Positions 33,003-46,736 of a stretch of DNA of 64,000 nt are shown here, one piece after another. The DNA is from Thiobacillus denitrificans ATCC 25259 (GTDB lineage Bacteria; Pseudomonadota; Gammaproteobacteria; Burkholderiales; Thiobacillaceae): the NCBI RefSeq assembly GCF_000012745.1, contig NC_007404.1, forward strand, positions 2,845,810 through 2,909,809. Direction: 5' to 3'. Position numbers and translations under genes: made by a program. The notes below the pieces were generated by a model. That model saw only the letters and a program-made list of their open reading frames with translations. It was not told where the DNA came from and ran no database searches. Position 1 is the stretch's first letter; each line of letters opens with the position of its first letter.

Positions 33003-33091
33003 TAGGGGTCAGGATCGAGGGTCAGGGGTCAGGGGTGGTGCGGCTGCGCCGCGCGTTTCCCTGAATCCTGAATCCCGACCCCTGATCCCTT
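33003..33091. repeat. Intergenic GGGTCAGG repeat between atpD and atpC
   Basis: The gap carries three close copies of GGGTCAGG on the plus strand (33004-33034) and, after a GC-rich centre, the inverted counterpart (TCCCTGAATCCTGAATCCCG and CCCCTGATCCCT, 33057-33090). The arms could pair into a long imperfect hairpin in the mRNA. This is the build of a REP/MITE-like intergenic element. Confidence 0.6.
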
Positions 33092-33093
33092 GT

Positions 33094-34482
<1,389 letters not shown>

Positions 34483-34507
34483 CTAATGATTTAAATTCTG
34501 TAAGCGC

Positions 34508-35380
34508 TCAGACTGCAGCGGCGCCCGCGACGATCTCGGACAGTTCCTTGGTGATCGCGGCCTGACGGGTCTTGTTGTAAACCAGCTTCAGCTCGCCGAT
34601 CACGTTCTTGGCGTTGTCGGAAGCGGCCTTCATGGCCACCATCCGCGCCGACTGCTCGCTCGCGATGTTTTCCGCGACGCCCTGGTAGACCAGCGATTCG
34701 ATGTAGCGCATCAGCATCGCGTCGACGACCGGCTTCGCGTCGGGCTCGTAGATGTAGTCCCAGTGCGTCTTCAGGCTGGCTTCCTCGGTGCTTTCCATCT
34801 TTGCCAGCGGCAGCAGCTGGGTCAGCGTCGGCTCCTGCTTCATCGTGTTGATGAAACGGTTGTAGACCAGATAGAGCGCGTCGATGCGGCCTTCCAGATA
34901 GGCATCGAGCATGATCTTGACCGGGCCGATCAGCTTGTCCATGTGCGGTGTGTCGCCGACGCCGGTCAGTTGAGAGACGACGTTGGCGCCCAGACGCTGC
35001 ATGAAACCGAGGCCCTTGTTGCCGATCGCGGTGACATCGATGCCGACGCCGGCGGCCTCCCACTGCTTCATCTGGTTGACGACGACGCGGAAGGCGTTGG
35101 TGTTCAAGCCACCGCACAGGCCCTTGTCGGAGGTGACGATGATGAGGCCGACCCGCTTGACGTCGTCACGCGCGATCACGAAGGGATGCTTGTACTCGGG
35201 ATGCGCGTACGCGAGGTGGGTCGCCACGCGGGCGATCTTCTCGGCGTAGGGGCGCGCGGCCTTCATGCGGTCCTGCGCCTTGCGCATCTTGGACGCCGCG
35301 ACCATTTCCATGGCCTTGGTGATCTTGCGCGTGTTTTCTACGCTCTTGATCTTCGTCCTGATTTCTTTTCCGGCTGCCAT
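34508..35380 (-). CDS. atpG: ATP synthase F1 gamma subunit
   Basis: Gamma is the central rotor shaft. The 290-residue protein begins with the N-terminal helix that enters the hexamer ([20 protein letters not shown], then [15 protein letters not shown]) and ends with the matching C-terminal helix ([20 protein letters not shown]) containing the family signature. It lies 34 bases before atpD in the usual order. Confidence 0.97.
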   Translation of the reverse strand: MAAGKEIRTKIKSVENTRKITKAMEMVAASKMRKAQDRMKAARPYAEKIARVATHLAYAHPEYKHPFVIARDDVKRVGLIIVTSDKGLCGGLNTNAFRVVVNQMKQWEAAGVGIDVTAIGNKGLGFMQRLGANVVSQLTGVGDTPHMDKLIGPVKIMLDAYLEGRIDALYLVYNRFINTMKQEPTLTQLLPLAKMESTEEASLKTHWDYIYEPDAKPVVDAMLMRYIESLVYQGVAENIASEQSARMVAMKAASDNAKNVIGELKLVYNKTRQAAITKELSEIVAGAAAV

Positions 35381-35423
35381 GCCTGCTCCTAATTAAACTG
35401 GCGCTGCCAATCAGCTCGGTCTA

Positions 35424-36965
<1,542 letters not shown>

Positions 36966-37010
36966 TTCTGTTCTCCGAACCGTGAGGTTCCGATAAATGG
37001 GTGTACTCGA

Positions 37011-37547
37011 TTAGCCTTGCAGGGCGAACGCCATGCGCTGCAGCCGTCCCTTGACGGAACCGTCTATCACCTGATCGCCGATCATGATCACGGCACCGCC
37101 GATCAGCTCGGGATCGACCGCGACCTGCACGTTCACCGCGCGCTGGAACTTCGCCTTCAGCCCGGCGACGAGATCGTCGACCTGGGCCTGCGACAGTTCC
37201 TGCGCGCTCGTGATCGTGGCTTCGAGCGTGCCTTCGGCGCCGGCCTTGAGCGTCTCGAACTGCGTCGAGATCTCGGGCAACAGCGTGAGCCGATCGTTGG
37301 CCGAGAGCACCTTGACGAAATTCGCACCGCGCTCGCCGAGACCGTCGCCCGCGACGCTGACGATCAGCTCGGCCACGCGATCCGCCGGGACGGCCGGGTC
37401 GGCGATCAGCCGCGCGACCTGCGTGTCCGACACGATGGTCGCGAGCGTGGTGACGCGCGAAGACCAGCCGGCGAGGTCGTTTTCGTCCTGCGCCATGCGG
37501 AAGACCGCTTCGGCGTAGGGGCGTGCCAGGGTGGACAGTTCGCTCAT
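37011..37547 (-). CDS. atpH: ATP synthase F1 delta subunit
   Basis: Delta links F1 to the peripheral stalk. The 178-residue protein has the expected N-terminal six-helix bundle ([20 protein letters not shown]) and the C-terminal domain ([20 protein letters not shown], then SVKGRLQRM). Its ATG is two bases downstream of the atpF stop. Confidence 0.96.
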
Positions 37548-37549
37548 GA

Positions 37550-38020
37550 TTACAGCTCGGCTTTCAGCTGGCTCAGGAGGTCAGCGTGGGTTTGCGCGTT
37601 GACTTCGCGGCGCAGGATCTTTTCGGCGCCGGCAACGGCGAGCGCCGCGACCTGTTCGCGCAGGCCTTCGCGCGCACGGTTGGCTTCCTGCTCGATGTTG
37701 GCTTGGGCAGCGGCGAGCTGGCGGTCGCCCTCTTCCTTCGCGGCGAGCTTCGCTTCCTCGACGATCTGCGCGGCACGCTTTTCCGCTTGGGCAATCACCT
37801 CGGCAGCCTGCGCCTTGGCGTCGCGCATGTTGTCGCCGGCCTTCTTGGCAGCCAGTTCGAGTTCATGCTTGCCGCGGTCGGCGGCGGCCAGGCCGTCGGC
37901 GATCTGCTTCTTGCGCGTTTCGAGCGCGTTCATGATCGGCGGCCACACGAACTTCATGCTGAACCACACGAAGAAAATGAACGTGATGGACTGGCCGATC
38001 AAAGTTGCGTTGAAATTCAT
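37550..38020 (-). CDS. atpF: ATP synthase F0 b subunit
   Basis: Subunit b forms the peripheral stalk dimer. The 156-residue protein has one N-terminal membrane helix ([20 protein letters not shown]) followed by a long charged helix that runs almost to the C-terminus, the normal layout. Confidence 0.96.
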
Positions 38021-38087
38021 TTCCGCACCTTTAAATGACGGGTTTAAAAACGGGGGATGACGAAACGTTCCGAATCAAACCCGCGTA

Positions 38088-38336
<249 letters not shown>

Positions 38337-38391
38337 CTAAAAGTAAAAATCAAAGTTGAAAACAGGGAACCAAAAGATCAGTACTACGAAA

Positions 38392-39710
<1,319 letters not shown>

Positions 39711-39719
39711 TAGCCGGCA

Positions 39720-39749
39720 ATGATAATCGAATTAGCGCGGTCTATGCAA
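39720..39749 (-). promoter_or_regulatory. Candidate sigma-70 promoter of the atp operon
   Basis: On the minus strand TTGCAT (39749-39744) and TATCAT (39725-39720) are separated by 18 bases just before atpI. The predicted start would leave only a few untranslated bases before the ATG, consistent with the missing ribosome site. Confidence 0.45.
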
Positions 39750-39769
39750 TCATCAAGCAGCTTGATGAT
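39749..39769. promoter_or_regulatory. Perfect dyad abutting the candidate atp -35 element
   Basis: ATCATCAAGC and GCTTGATGAT form a perfect 10-bp inverted repeat with a single central A. Such a compact dyad fits an operator for a dimeric regulator better than an RNA hairpin, because a loop of one base cannot form. Confidence 0.5.
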
Positions 39770-39774
39770 GAATT

Positions 39775-39788
39775 TCACTACGTAGTGA
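39775..39788. promoter_or_regulatory. 14-bp perfect palindrome upstream of atpI
   Basis: TCACTACGTAGTGA is a perfect palindrome, five bases from the first dyad. It lies between the parB stop and the atp promoter. No T-run follows, so it is not a classical parB terminator. Confidence 0.5.
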
Positions 39789-39825
39789 TGTTGCAGCGCG
39801 ACGGCGGGTCAGCTCCCCGCCCGGT

Positions 39826-40680
39826 TTACAACTCGATGCCGAGCCGCTGCAGCAGGCCCTGCAGGGCGTCGAAGCTGCCGAACTGCAGCGTCAGCTTGCC
39901 GCCGCCCTTGCGGTCCGCCTGAACGCGCGCGGTCATCGCGAGCGCGTCCGAGAGCGCTTCCTCGAGGCGCAGGGTGTCGCGCGAGACGCGGGGCTTCGCG
40001 GGCGGGGCCGCGTCTGCGTCCTTGAGCCGCGCGACCCGGCGCTCGACCTCGCGCACCGACAGCCCGCGCGTCTCGATTTCGTGAGCCAGCTCGCGCTGGG
40101 CACCGGCATGCAGCGGCAGCAGCGCGCGCGCGTGGCCCATTTCGATGAGCCCGGCCACGAGCATGTCCTGCACCGGCCGCGAGAGATTGAGCAGGCGCAG
40201 CAGGTTGGACACCGCCGCGCGCGACTTGCCCACGGCCTGCGCGACCGCATCGTGGGTCATGCCGAATTCCTGGATCAGGCGCTGCAGGCCGTGGGCCTCG
40301 TCGATCGCGTTGAGGTCTTCGCGCTGGATGTTCTCGATCAGCGCCATCGCGGCGACCGCGTTGTCCGGCACCTCGCGCAGCAGCACCGGCACTTCGGCAA
40401 GGCCGGCGAGCTGCGCCGCGCGCCAGCGCCGTTCGCCGGCAATGATCTCGTAGCCGCCGGTGACTTCACGCACGAGAATCGGCTGCATCAGGCCCTGGGC
40501 GCGGATCGAGTCGGCGAGCTCCTGCAGCGATTCGCTGTCCATTTGGCTGCGTGGCTGGTACTTCCCGGGCGCGAGATGCGACACTGCCATCATGCGCAGA
40601 TCCCCCTGCGGCGGCGCGGCGTTGTCCTCGCCGGCAAGCAGTGCGTCGAGCCCGCGGCCCAGTCCCTTGAGTTTCGCCAT
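39826..40680 (-). CDS. parB: Chromosome partitioning protein ParB
   Basis: ParB is the CTP-dependent clamp that loads at parS sites. The ATG at 40680 overlaps the parA stop (TGATG) and gives 284 residues beginning [17 protein letters not shown], the family start. The CTPase/ParB-N domain shows GKYQPRSQM and GERRWRAAQ (the GERRxRA motif). A helix-turn-helix follows (MTHDAVAQAVGKSRAAVSNL). The C-terminal dimerisation domain ends the protein. Candidate parS sites lie at 44.0 and 50.4 kb. Confidence 0.97.
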   Translation of the reverse strand: MAKLKGLGRGLDALLAGEDNAAPPQGDLRMMAVSHLAPGKYQPRSQMDSESLQELADSIRAQGLMQPILVREVTGGYEIIAGERRWRAAQLAGLAEVPVLLREVPDNAVAAMALIENIQREDLNAIDEAHGLQRLIQEFGMTHDAVAQAVGKSRAAVSNLLRLLNLSRPVQDMLVAGLIEMGHARALLPLHAGAQRELAHEIETRGLSVREVERRVARLKDADAAPPAKPRVSRDTLRLEEALSDALAMTARVQADRKGGGKLTLQFGSFDALQGLLQRLGIEL

Positions 40681-41465
40681 CAGGCCGCCTCCCCTACCGC
40701 GATGCCGGCGCGTCTGAGCGTTTCCTCGGCAAGATCCAGATAGGCCTTCGCGCCCTTGCACTGGCGGTCGTAGGCGAGCACCGGCAGCCCGTGGCTCGGC
40801 GCCTCGGCCAGCCGGACGTTGCGCGGGATCACGGTGTCGTAGACCCGGTCGCCGAAATGCTGCTTGAGCTGGTCCGACACCTGCTGCGCGAGCGTGCTGC
40901 GCGGGTCGAACATGACGCGCAGCAGACCCTCGATGCGGATGTCCGGATTGAGCCGCTGCTTGACCTTCTTAATCGTCGCGACGAGATCGGTGAGCCCTTC
41001 GAGCGCGTAATACTCGCACTGCATCGGGATCAGCACCGCCTCCGCCGCGGCGAAGGCGTTGACGGTCAGGAGATTCAGCGTCGGCGGGCAGTCCATGAGA
41101 ATGAAGTCGTATTCGTCGGCGACTCCGGCGAGTGCGGTCTTGAGCCGCAGGTCGCGTTGCTCGAGATTGACGAGATCGATCTCGGCGCCGGCCAGTTCCC
41201 GGTTCGACGGAATGACGTCGAAATGGCCGGGACCGGAGCGCATGCGGGCGTCGGCGAGGCCGACCTGGTTGAGCAGGATCTGGTAGACCGTCGGCAGCGC
41301 CGTGCGCTTTTCGATGCCGCATCCCATCGTCGCGTTGCCCTGCGGATCGAGGTCGGCGAGCAGGACCCGCTGGCCGAGTTCGGCGAGGCTCGCCGCCAGG
41401 TTCACCGCGGTCGTCGTCTTACCGACCCCGCCTTTCTGATTGGCAATTGCAAAGATTCGGCTCAT
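40680..41465 (-). CDS. parA: Chromosome partitioning ATPase ParA
   Basis: ParA is a Walker-type ATPase that moves ParB-parS complexes over the nucleoid. The 261-residue protein begins [20 protein letters not shown] with the deviant Walker A KGGVGKTT near residue 11. Walker A' is [12 protein letters not shown] and Walker B is [14 protein letters not shown]. It overlaps rsmG upstream by four bases and parB downstream by one, within the mnmG-rsmG-parA-parB operon. Confidence 0.97.
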
Positions 41466-42088
41466 TCGACAGGCTCCAGAACGATCAGGTGACGGTGCGC
41501 CTCGAGGCCCGGGACGTGAAGCTCGTAGTCAGCGCTTACTTTCACGCCTTGCGGCAGCAGGGCGAGCTCCTCATGGGGATACAGCCCCTTCATCGCGAGC
41601 CAGCGACCCCCTGACTTGACGAGATGGCGCGTCAGCGTGACAAATTCCCTGAGATCGGAAAACGCGCGCGAGGTGACCACGTCGAAGCGCGCGGCAGGAC
41701 GGTAGTCCTCGACCCGCCCGGTCACGACACTCAAATTGGCCAGGCCCAGCTCGGCCTTGGCCTGTAGCAGAAAGGCGGTCTTCTTCGCCACGCTGTCGAT
41801 CAGCGTCACCTGCAGGTCGGGCCGCGCGATCGCGAGCGGGATGCCGGGCAGCCCGCCGCCGCTGCCCACGTCCAGCACCGTCTCGCCGCGGAAATGCGGG
41901 ACGGCCGCGAGCGAGTCGAGCAGATGATGGCTGACCATGCGGCCGGCGTCGCGCACCGCAGTCAGGTTGTAGACACGGTTCCACTTGTCGAGCAGCGCCA
42001 GATAGGCGAGCAGCTTCTGCGTCGCGTCGGCGGGCAGCGCGAGTCCGAGCGCCGCGACCCCCGCGGCCAGTTGCTGTCCGGTCGTCAT
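41462..42088 (-). CDS. rsmG: 16S rRNA (guanine-527-N7) methyltransferase
   Basis: RsmG methylates G527 of 16S rRNA using S-adenosylmethionine. The 208-residue protein contains the cofactor motif [20 protein letters not shown] and the downstream VTSRAFSDL segment typical of GidB. It is translationally coupled to mnmG (four-base overlap) and parA. Confidence 0.96.
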
Positions 42089-43983
42089 GCGCTTTTCTTT
42101 TGTTCGTCGGGTTTGAACCCGCGCTTGGCATAGACCAGCAAGACCGAAATCGCCGCGGGGGTGACGCCCTGCAGCCGCGACGCCTGGCCGAGCGTTTCCG
42201 GCTGCGCCGTCTGCAGGCGCTGGCGCACCTCCATCGACAGCCCGGTGAGCCGCGTGTAATCGAGGTCGGGCGGCAAACGCAGGCCTTCCTGCTCGCGGTG
42301 CTTGTCGACCTCCTCGTTCTGGCGGTCGATGTAGCCTTGGTACTTGGCCGCGATCTCGACCTGCTCGGCGACGCCAACGTCGGCGACCCCTGCCCCGCCG
42401 CCGGGCAGCGCAAGCACCTGCGCGTAACCGAGATTGGGCCGGCGCAGGAGATCGAACAGGCTGTATTCGCGCTCGATCGGCTGGCCGATCAGCTGCGTCG
42501 CCGCGTCGGCCGGGAGGATCGCCGGATTGACCCAGACCGATTTCAGCCGTTCGGTTTCACGCGCGACCTCGTCCCTTTTCCGGTTGAATTGATCCCAGCG
42601 CGCGTCGTCGACCACCCCCAACGCGCGGCCGGTCTCGGTCAGCCGCATGTCGGCATTGTCCTCGCGCAGCTGCAGCCGGTATTCGGCGCGGCTCGTGAAC
42701 ATGCGATAGGGCTCGGAAACGCCCCGCGTGATCAGGTCGTCGACAAGCACGCCGAGATAGGCCTCGTGCCGGCCCGGACTCCAGGCGTCCTTGCCCTGGG
42801 TCTGCAGTGCGGCGTTGAGGCCGGCGAGCAGGCCTTGGGCCGCGGCCTCCTCGTAGCCCGTCGTGCCGTTGATCTGCCCGGCGAAAAAGAGGCCGGCGAT
42901 CGACTTGGTTTCGAGCGAGGCCTTGAGGTTGCGCGGGTCGTAGTAGTCGTACTCGATGGCGTAACCGGGGCGCAGGATGTGCGCATGCTCGAGCCCCGGG
43001 ATCGAGCGCACGATCGCGTGCTGAACGTCGAAGGGGAGCGAGGTCGAGATGCCGTTCGGATAGATCTCGTGCGTCGTCAAACCCTCGGGCTCGAGGAAGA
43101 TCTGGTGGCTCGCCTTGTCGGCAAAACGCGTGATCTTGTCCTCGATCGACGGGCAATAGCGCGGTCCGACGCCCTCGATGACGCCGGCATAGAGCGGCGA
43201 GCGGTCGAGGCCGCCGCGAATGATCTCGTGGGTGGCCACGGTCGTGTGCGTGATCCAGCATGGGCGCTGCGCGGGGTGCATCGAGCGGTCGCCCATGAAG
43301 GAGAACACGGGCGCCGGGTCATCGCCGGGCTGCACCTGGGTGCGGCTGTAGTCGATCGTGCGCCCGTCGATACGCGGCGGCGTGCCGGTCTTCAGTCTAC
43401 CGACGGGAAGATCCAGTTCACGCAGGCGCGCGGCGAGCGAGACCGCGGGCGGGTCGCCCATGCGGCCGGCCTGGAAATTCTCGAGCCCGACGTGCACGAG
43501 CCCAGCGAGGAAGGTGCCCGCCGTGAGCACGACGGCGCGCGCTTCGAACAGGATGCCGAGCTGGGTTTTCACGCCGACGACGCGAGCGCCGTCGAGCACG
43601 AGGTCGTCGACAGCCTGCTGGAAAAGCGTGAGGCCGGGCTGGTTTTCGAGCCGCTGCCGGATCGCGGCCTTGTACAGCACACGGTCGGCCTGCGCGCGGG
43701 TCGCGCGCACCGCAGGGCCCTTGGACGAATTGAGCGTGCGAAACTGGATGCCCGCCTCGTCGGTCGCCAGCGCCATTGCGCCGCCGAGCGCGTCGACCTC
43801 CCTGACCAGATGACCCTTGCCGATGCCGCCGATCGAGGGGTTGCACGACATCGCGCCGAGCGTCTCGATGTTGTGCGTCAACAGCAGCGTCTTCGCGCCC
43901 ATGCGCGCCGCTGCGAGCGCCGCCTCGGTGCCGGCGTGTCCGCCACCGACGACGATGACATCGAAGGACTCGGGGAATTTCAT
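42085..43983 (-). CDS. mnmG: tRNA uridine-34 5-carboxymethylaminomethyl enzyme MnmG
   Basis: MnmG works with MnmE to modify the wobble uridine of several tRNAs. The 632-residue FAD protein starts with the dinucleotide fold [20 protein letters not shown]. GidA signatures are [13 protein letters not shown] and the [20 protein letters not shown] loop with its conserved cysteine. A second set near [17 protein letters not shown] completes the family pattern. The start codon lies 28 bases from a parS-like palindrome, so the operon promoter and a ParB site probably overlap. Its partner mnmE is at 60-62 kb. Confidence 0.97.
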
Positions 43984-44010
43984 GGCGGCATTCTACCCGC
44001 TGCCGGCACT

Positions 44011-44026
44011 GGTTTCACGTGAAACG
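44011..44026. promoter_or_regulatory. parS-like ParB binding site 1
   Basis: GGTTTCACGTGAAACG matches the bacterial parS consensus TGTTTCACGTGAAACA at 14 of 16 positions; only the outermost pair differs. It lies in the promoter gap of mnmG-rsmG-parA-parB, a common place for a parS site, so ParB could also autoregulate its operon. Confidence 0.88.
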
Positions 44027-44139
44027 CTCGTCTCAATGAAAGCATTTACTGATAGCATCCTGCTGCGGAGAAAAACCAGATAACAAAAACATCGCGGGGT
44101 CAAATTCGGCCCAATTACTGTTTTCTCACGGGAGGAGAT

Positions 44140-44796
44140 ATGAAGGGAAACTTAGCCAGCCTGCTGGCAGCAAGCACGCTGCTGCTTTATGGGCCGTCAT
44201 ACGGCGCATACGCAACAAAAGGTAGCGTTTACATGATTTCGGAGCCCGGCAACTACGTTGGAGCCGGCATGACGCAAGGCGTCACCTGGGTTCATGGGGT
44301 CGACGGTCTTTTCTCCGAAAGCGTGAATTACGACAAGGGCGCAAGTATCACCTACAACGGTGACTCTTGGTTCTATTTCGATTTCGCGGCCCCAACTTAT
44401 AACCCCTCAACCAATACAACCGACGGCAATTACCTGGCTGTCGGCCGTTACGACAACGCCACACGTTTCCCTTTTAATTCGCCGACCAAGCCCGGCTTGG
44501 ATGTGTCTGGGGATGGACGGGGAAACAATCAGCTGTCGGGATGGTTTGAGATACTCGAGGTCGAATATGATGTCAGCAAGACCCACATCCAGAAGCTCGC
44601 CGTCGATTTCACCCAGTACGGAGAAAACCTGACGCAGTCTGGGCCGGGCCTATTCGGCTCTCTTCGGTTCAATTCCGACGTTGCTCTGACCATTCCCTCG
44701 GCCGTCCCCGAACCAAGCACCTACCTCACCATGGCGCTCGGGATAGGGTTAGTAGCACTTGCGACTCGCAGGCGCAAAGCGGCCTCCGAGGTCTAA
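44140..44796 (+). CDS. PEP-CTERM sorting-signal exported protein
   Basis: The ATG has a strong GGAGGAG site. The 218-residue product has a signal peptide (LLAASTLLLYGPSYGAYA) and ends with a PEP-CTERM tripartite signal: the motif VPEPSTY, a hydrophobic helix (LTMALGIGLVALA) and a basic tail (TRRRKAA). Such proteins are processed by exosortase, often in species that make exopolysaccharide. The body is beta-rich and I recognise no other domain. Base composition is visibly lower in G+C than the neighbours, suggesting acquisition by transfer. The exosortase gene is not in the window. Confidence 0.88.
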   Translation: MKGNLASLLAASTLLLYGPSYGAYATKGSVYMISEPGNYVGAGMTQGVTWVHGVDGLFSESVNYDKGASITYNGDSWFYFDFAAPTYNPSTNTTDGNYLAVGRYDNATRFPFNSPTKPGLDVSGDGRGNNQLSGWFEILEVEYDVSKTHIQKLAVDFTQYGENLTQSGPGLFGSLRFNSDVALTIPSAVPEPSTYLTMALGIGLVALATRRRKAASEV

Positions 44797-44801
44797 AACG
44801 C

Positions 44802-44835
44802 CTCGGAGGCAGGCTCACTTCGGACTGCCTCCGAG
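44802..44835. terminator. Hairpin shared by convergent PEP-CTERM and uup genes
   Basis: CTCGGAGGCAG (44802-44812) pairs perfectly with CTGCCTCCGAG (44825-44835). It straddles the end of uup, seven bases after the PEP-CTERM stop. No T-run is present, so it is probably a weak bidirectional terminator. Confidence 0.5.
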
Positions 44836-46710
44836 CGCTTCCTGCCGCATCAAAGCGTCGAGTAGTTCGTCGTCGATAGCCGTCAATCGTGCCGCCACCG
44901 CCGCCGCTTCCTGAGGCGCGCGAACGTAGAAATCGGGGTCGTTAAACAGCTTCGCGAGCCCGGCCTGCTCGGCCTCGAGCGCCTCAATGCGGGCTGGAAG
45001 GCCCTCGAGCTCGCGCGCCTCCTTGTAGCTCAAGCCGGCCTTCTGCGTGGACTTCGCGGCCGGCGCCGCCTTGGCGACGGATTTTGGCTGCACGGGCTTC
45101 GCCGCCTCGGCTTCGCGTCCTTGCCGCCACGCCTGCCAGTCGGCGTAGCCGCCGGCGATCTCGGTCAGGCGCCCTTCGCCTTCGAACACGATCGACTGGG
45201 TGACGACGTTGTCGAGAAAGGCGCGGTCGTGCGAGACGATGATGACCGTGCCGACGTAGTCCTGCAGCAGCTGCTCGAGGAGTTCGAGCGTGTCGATGTC
45301 GAGATCGTTGGTCGGCTCGTCGAGCACCAGCAGATTCGCCGGGCGGGCGAACAGGCGCGCCAGCAGCAGCCGGTTGCGCTCGCCGCCCGAGAGCGCCGAG
45401 ACCTTGGCGCGCGCGCGCTCGGCCGGAAACAGGAACTCCTCGAGATAGCTGATGACGTGCTTTTTCTGGCCGCCGATCTCGACGTAGTCCGAGCCGGGCG
45501 AGATCGTGTCGACGAGCGTCGCGGCGTCGTCGAGCTGATTGCGGAACTGGTCGAAATACGCGACCTCGAGTTTGGTGCCCTGCTTGACCCAGCCCGACTG
45601 CGGTTTGATCTCGCCGAGGATCAGCCGGATCAGCGTCGTCTTTCCAGCGCCGTTCGGCCCGAGCAACCCCAGCTTGTCGCCGCGCAGGATCGTCGTGGAG
45701 AAGTCGCGGATCAGCGTGCGGCCGTCGTAGGCGAAGCCGACGTGGTCGAGTTCGGCGACGACCTTGCCCGAGCGTTCGCCTGCGTCGAGCTGGAAACCGA
45801 CCTGGCCCTGGTGCGCCACGCGCGCCTCGCGCGTCCGCCGCAAGGTCTCAAGCCGGCGCACGCGGCCCTCGTTGCGCGTGCGCCGCGCCTCGACGCCTTT
45901 GCGGATCCAGGCTTCCTCCTGCTTCCAGAACTTGTCGAACTTGCGGTTGTGCACCGCCTCGACCTCGAGTTGTTCGGCCTTCTTGGTCTGGTAGGCACTG
46001 AAGTTACCCTGGTATTCGCGCAGGGTTCCGCGATCGAGTTCGACGATGCGGTTGGCGACGTTGTCGAGGAAGCGCCGGTCGTGCGTGACGAACAGCAGTG
46101 CCCCGCGATAGTCGTTGAGCAGCCCTTCGAGCCACTCGATCGCGGAAAAATCGAGGTGGTTGGTCGGCTCATCGAGCAGCAGCAGTTCGGGCTCGGCGAC
46201 CAGGGCGCGTGCAAGTGCGGTGCGCTTCTTCAGCCCGCCCGACAGGGTCTCGACCGCGAGGTCCGGATCGAGCTTCAGGCGCTGCAAGGTTTCCTCGACG
46301 CGGCTGTTGAGGCGCCAGCCGTCGGCCGCCTCGAGCGCCTGCGACACGCGTTCAAGCTCCCCTAGCGCCGCCTCGTCCCCTTCCGCGACCGCGTGCGCCG
46401 CAGCGTGGTAGTCCGCGAGCAGCCGTTGCGCCGCGCCCACGCCCTCGGCCACCGCCTCGAATACGCTGTGTCCCGGTTGGAATTGCGGCTCCTGCGGGAC
46501 ATAGGCGAGCCGCAGGCCCGGGGTGCGCCAGACCTCGCCGGCGTCGGGTTGGCTCGTGCCGGCAACGATCTTCAGCAGGCTCGACTTGCCCGTCCCGTTG
46601 CGGCCGATCAGGCCGATGCGCTCACCCGCCTCGATGACGAGCGATGCGCCGTCGAGCAGGGGCCAGTGGCCATAGGCCAGTTCGAGTCGGTCGAAAGTGA
46701 GGAGCGGCAT
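44815..46710 (-). CDS. uup: ABC-F family ATPase, Uup type
   Basis: This 631-residue cytoplasmic protein has two ABC ATPase domains and no membrane segments. The first P-loop is GLIGRNGTGKSSLLKIVAG with signature LSGGLKKRTALARAL. The second is GLLGPNGAGKTTLIRLILG with LSGGERNRLLLARLF. The ABC-F linker between them is rich in Arg/Lys. The C-terminal extension (KAGLSYKEARELEGLPARIE) is the coiled-coil DNA-binding domain typical of Uup. Members act on the ribosome or on branched DNA. Confidence 0.93.
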   Translation of the reverse strand: MPLLTFDRLELAYGHWPLLDGASLVIEAGERIGLIGRNGTGKSSLLKIVAGTSQPDAGEVWRTPGLRLAYVPQEPQFQPGHSVFEAVAEGVGAAQRLLADYHAAAHAVAEGDEAALGELERVSQALEAADGWRLNSRVEETLQRLKLDPDLAVETLSGGLKKRTALARALVAEPELLLLDEPTNHLDFSAIEWLEGLLNDYRGALLFVTHDRRFLDNVANRIVELDRGTLREYQGNFSAYQTKKAEQLEVEAVHNRKFDKFWKQEEAWIRKGVEARRTRNEGRVRRLETLRRTREARVAHQGQVGFQLDAGERSGKVVAELDHVGFAYDGRTLIRDFSTTILRGDKLGLLGPNGAGKTTLIRLILGEIKPQSGWVKQGTKLEVAYFDQFRNQLDDAATLVDTISPGSDYVEIGGQKKHVISYLEEFLFPAERARAKVSALSGGERNRLLLARLFARPANLLVLDEPTNDLDIDTLELLEQLLQDYVGTVIIVSHDRAFLDNVVTQSIVFEGEGRLTEIAGGYADWQAWRQGREAEAAKPVQPKSVAKAAPAAKSTQKAGLSYKEARELEGLPARIEALEAEQAGLAKLFNDPDFYVRAPQEAAAVAARLTAIDDELLDALMRQEALGGSPK

Positions 46711-46736
46711 GGCAGATTCGCGGGCGAAGGGGCGAA

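Noticed and set aside
42100..44022. Long plus-strand open frame opposite mnmG
   Set aside because: It is antisense to a near-universal gene and has no ribosome site or conserved motif.
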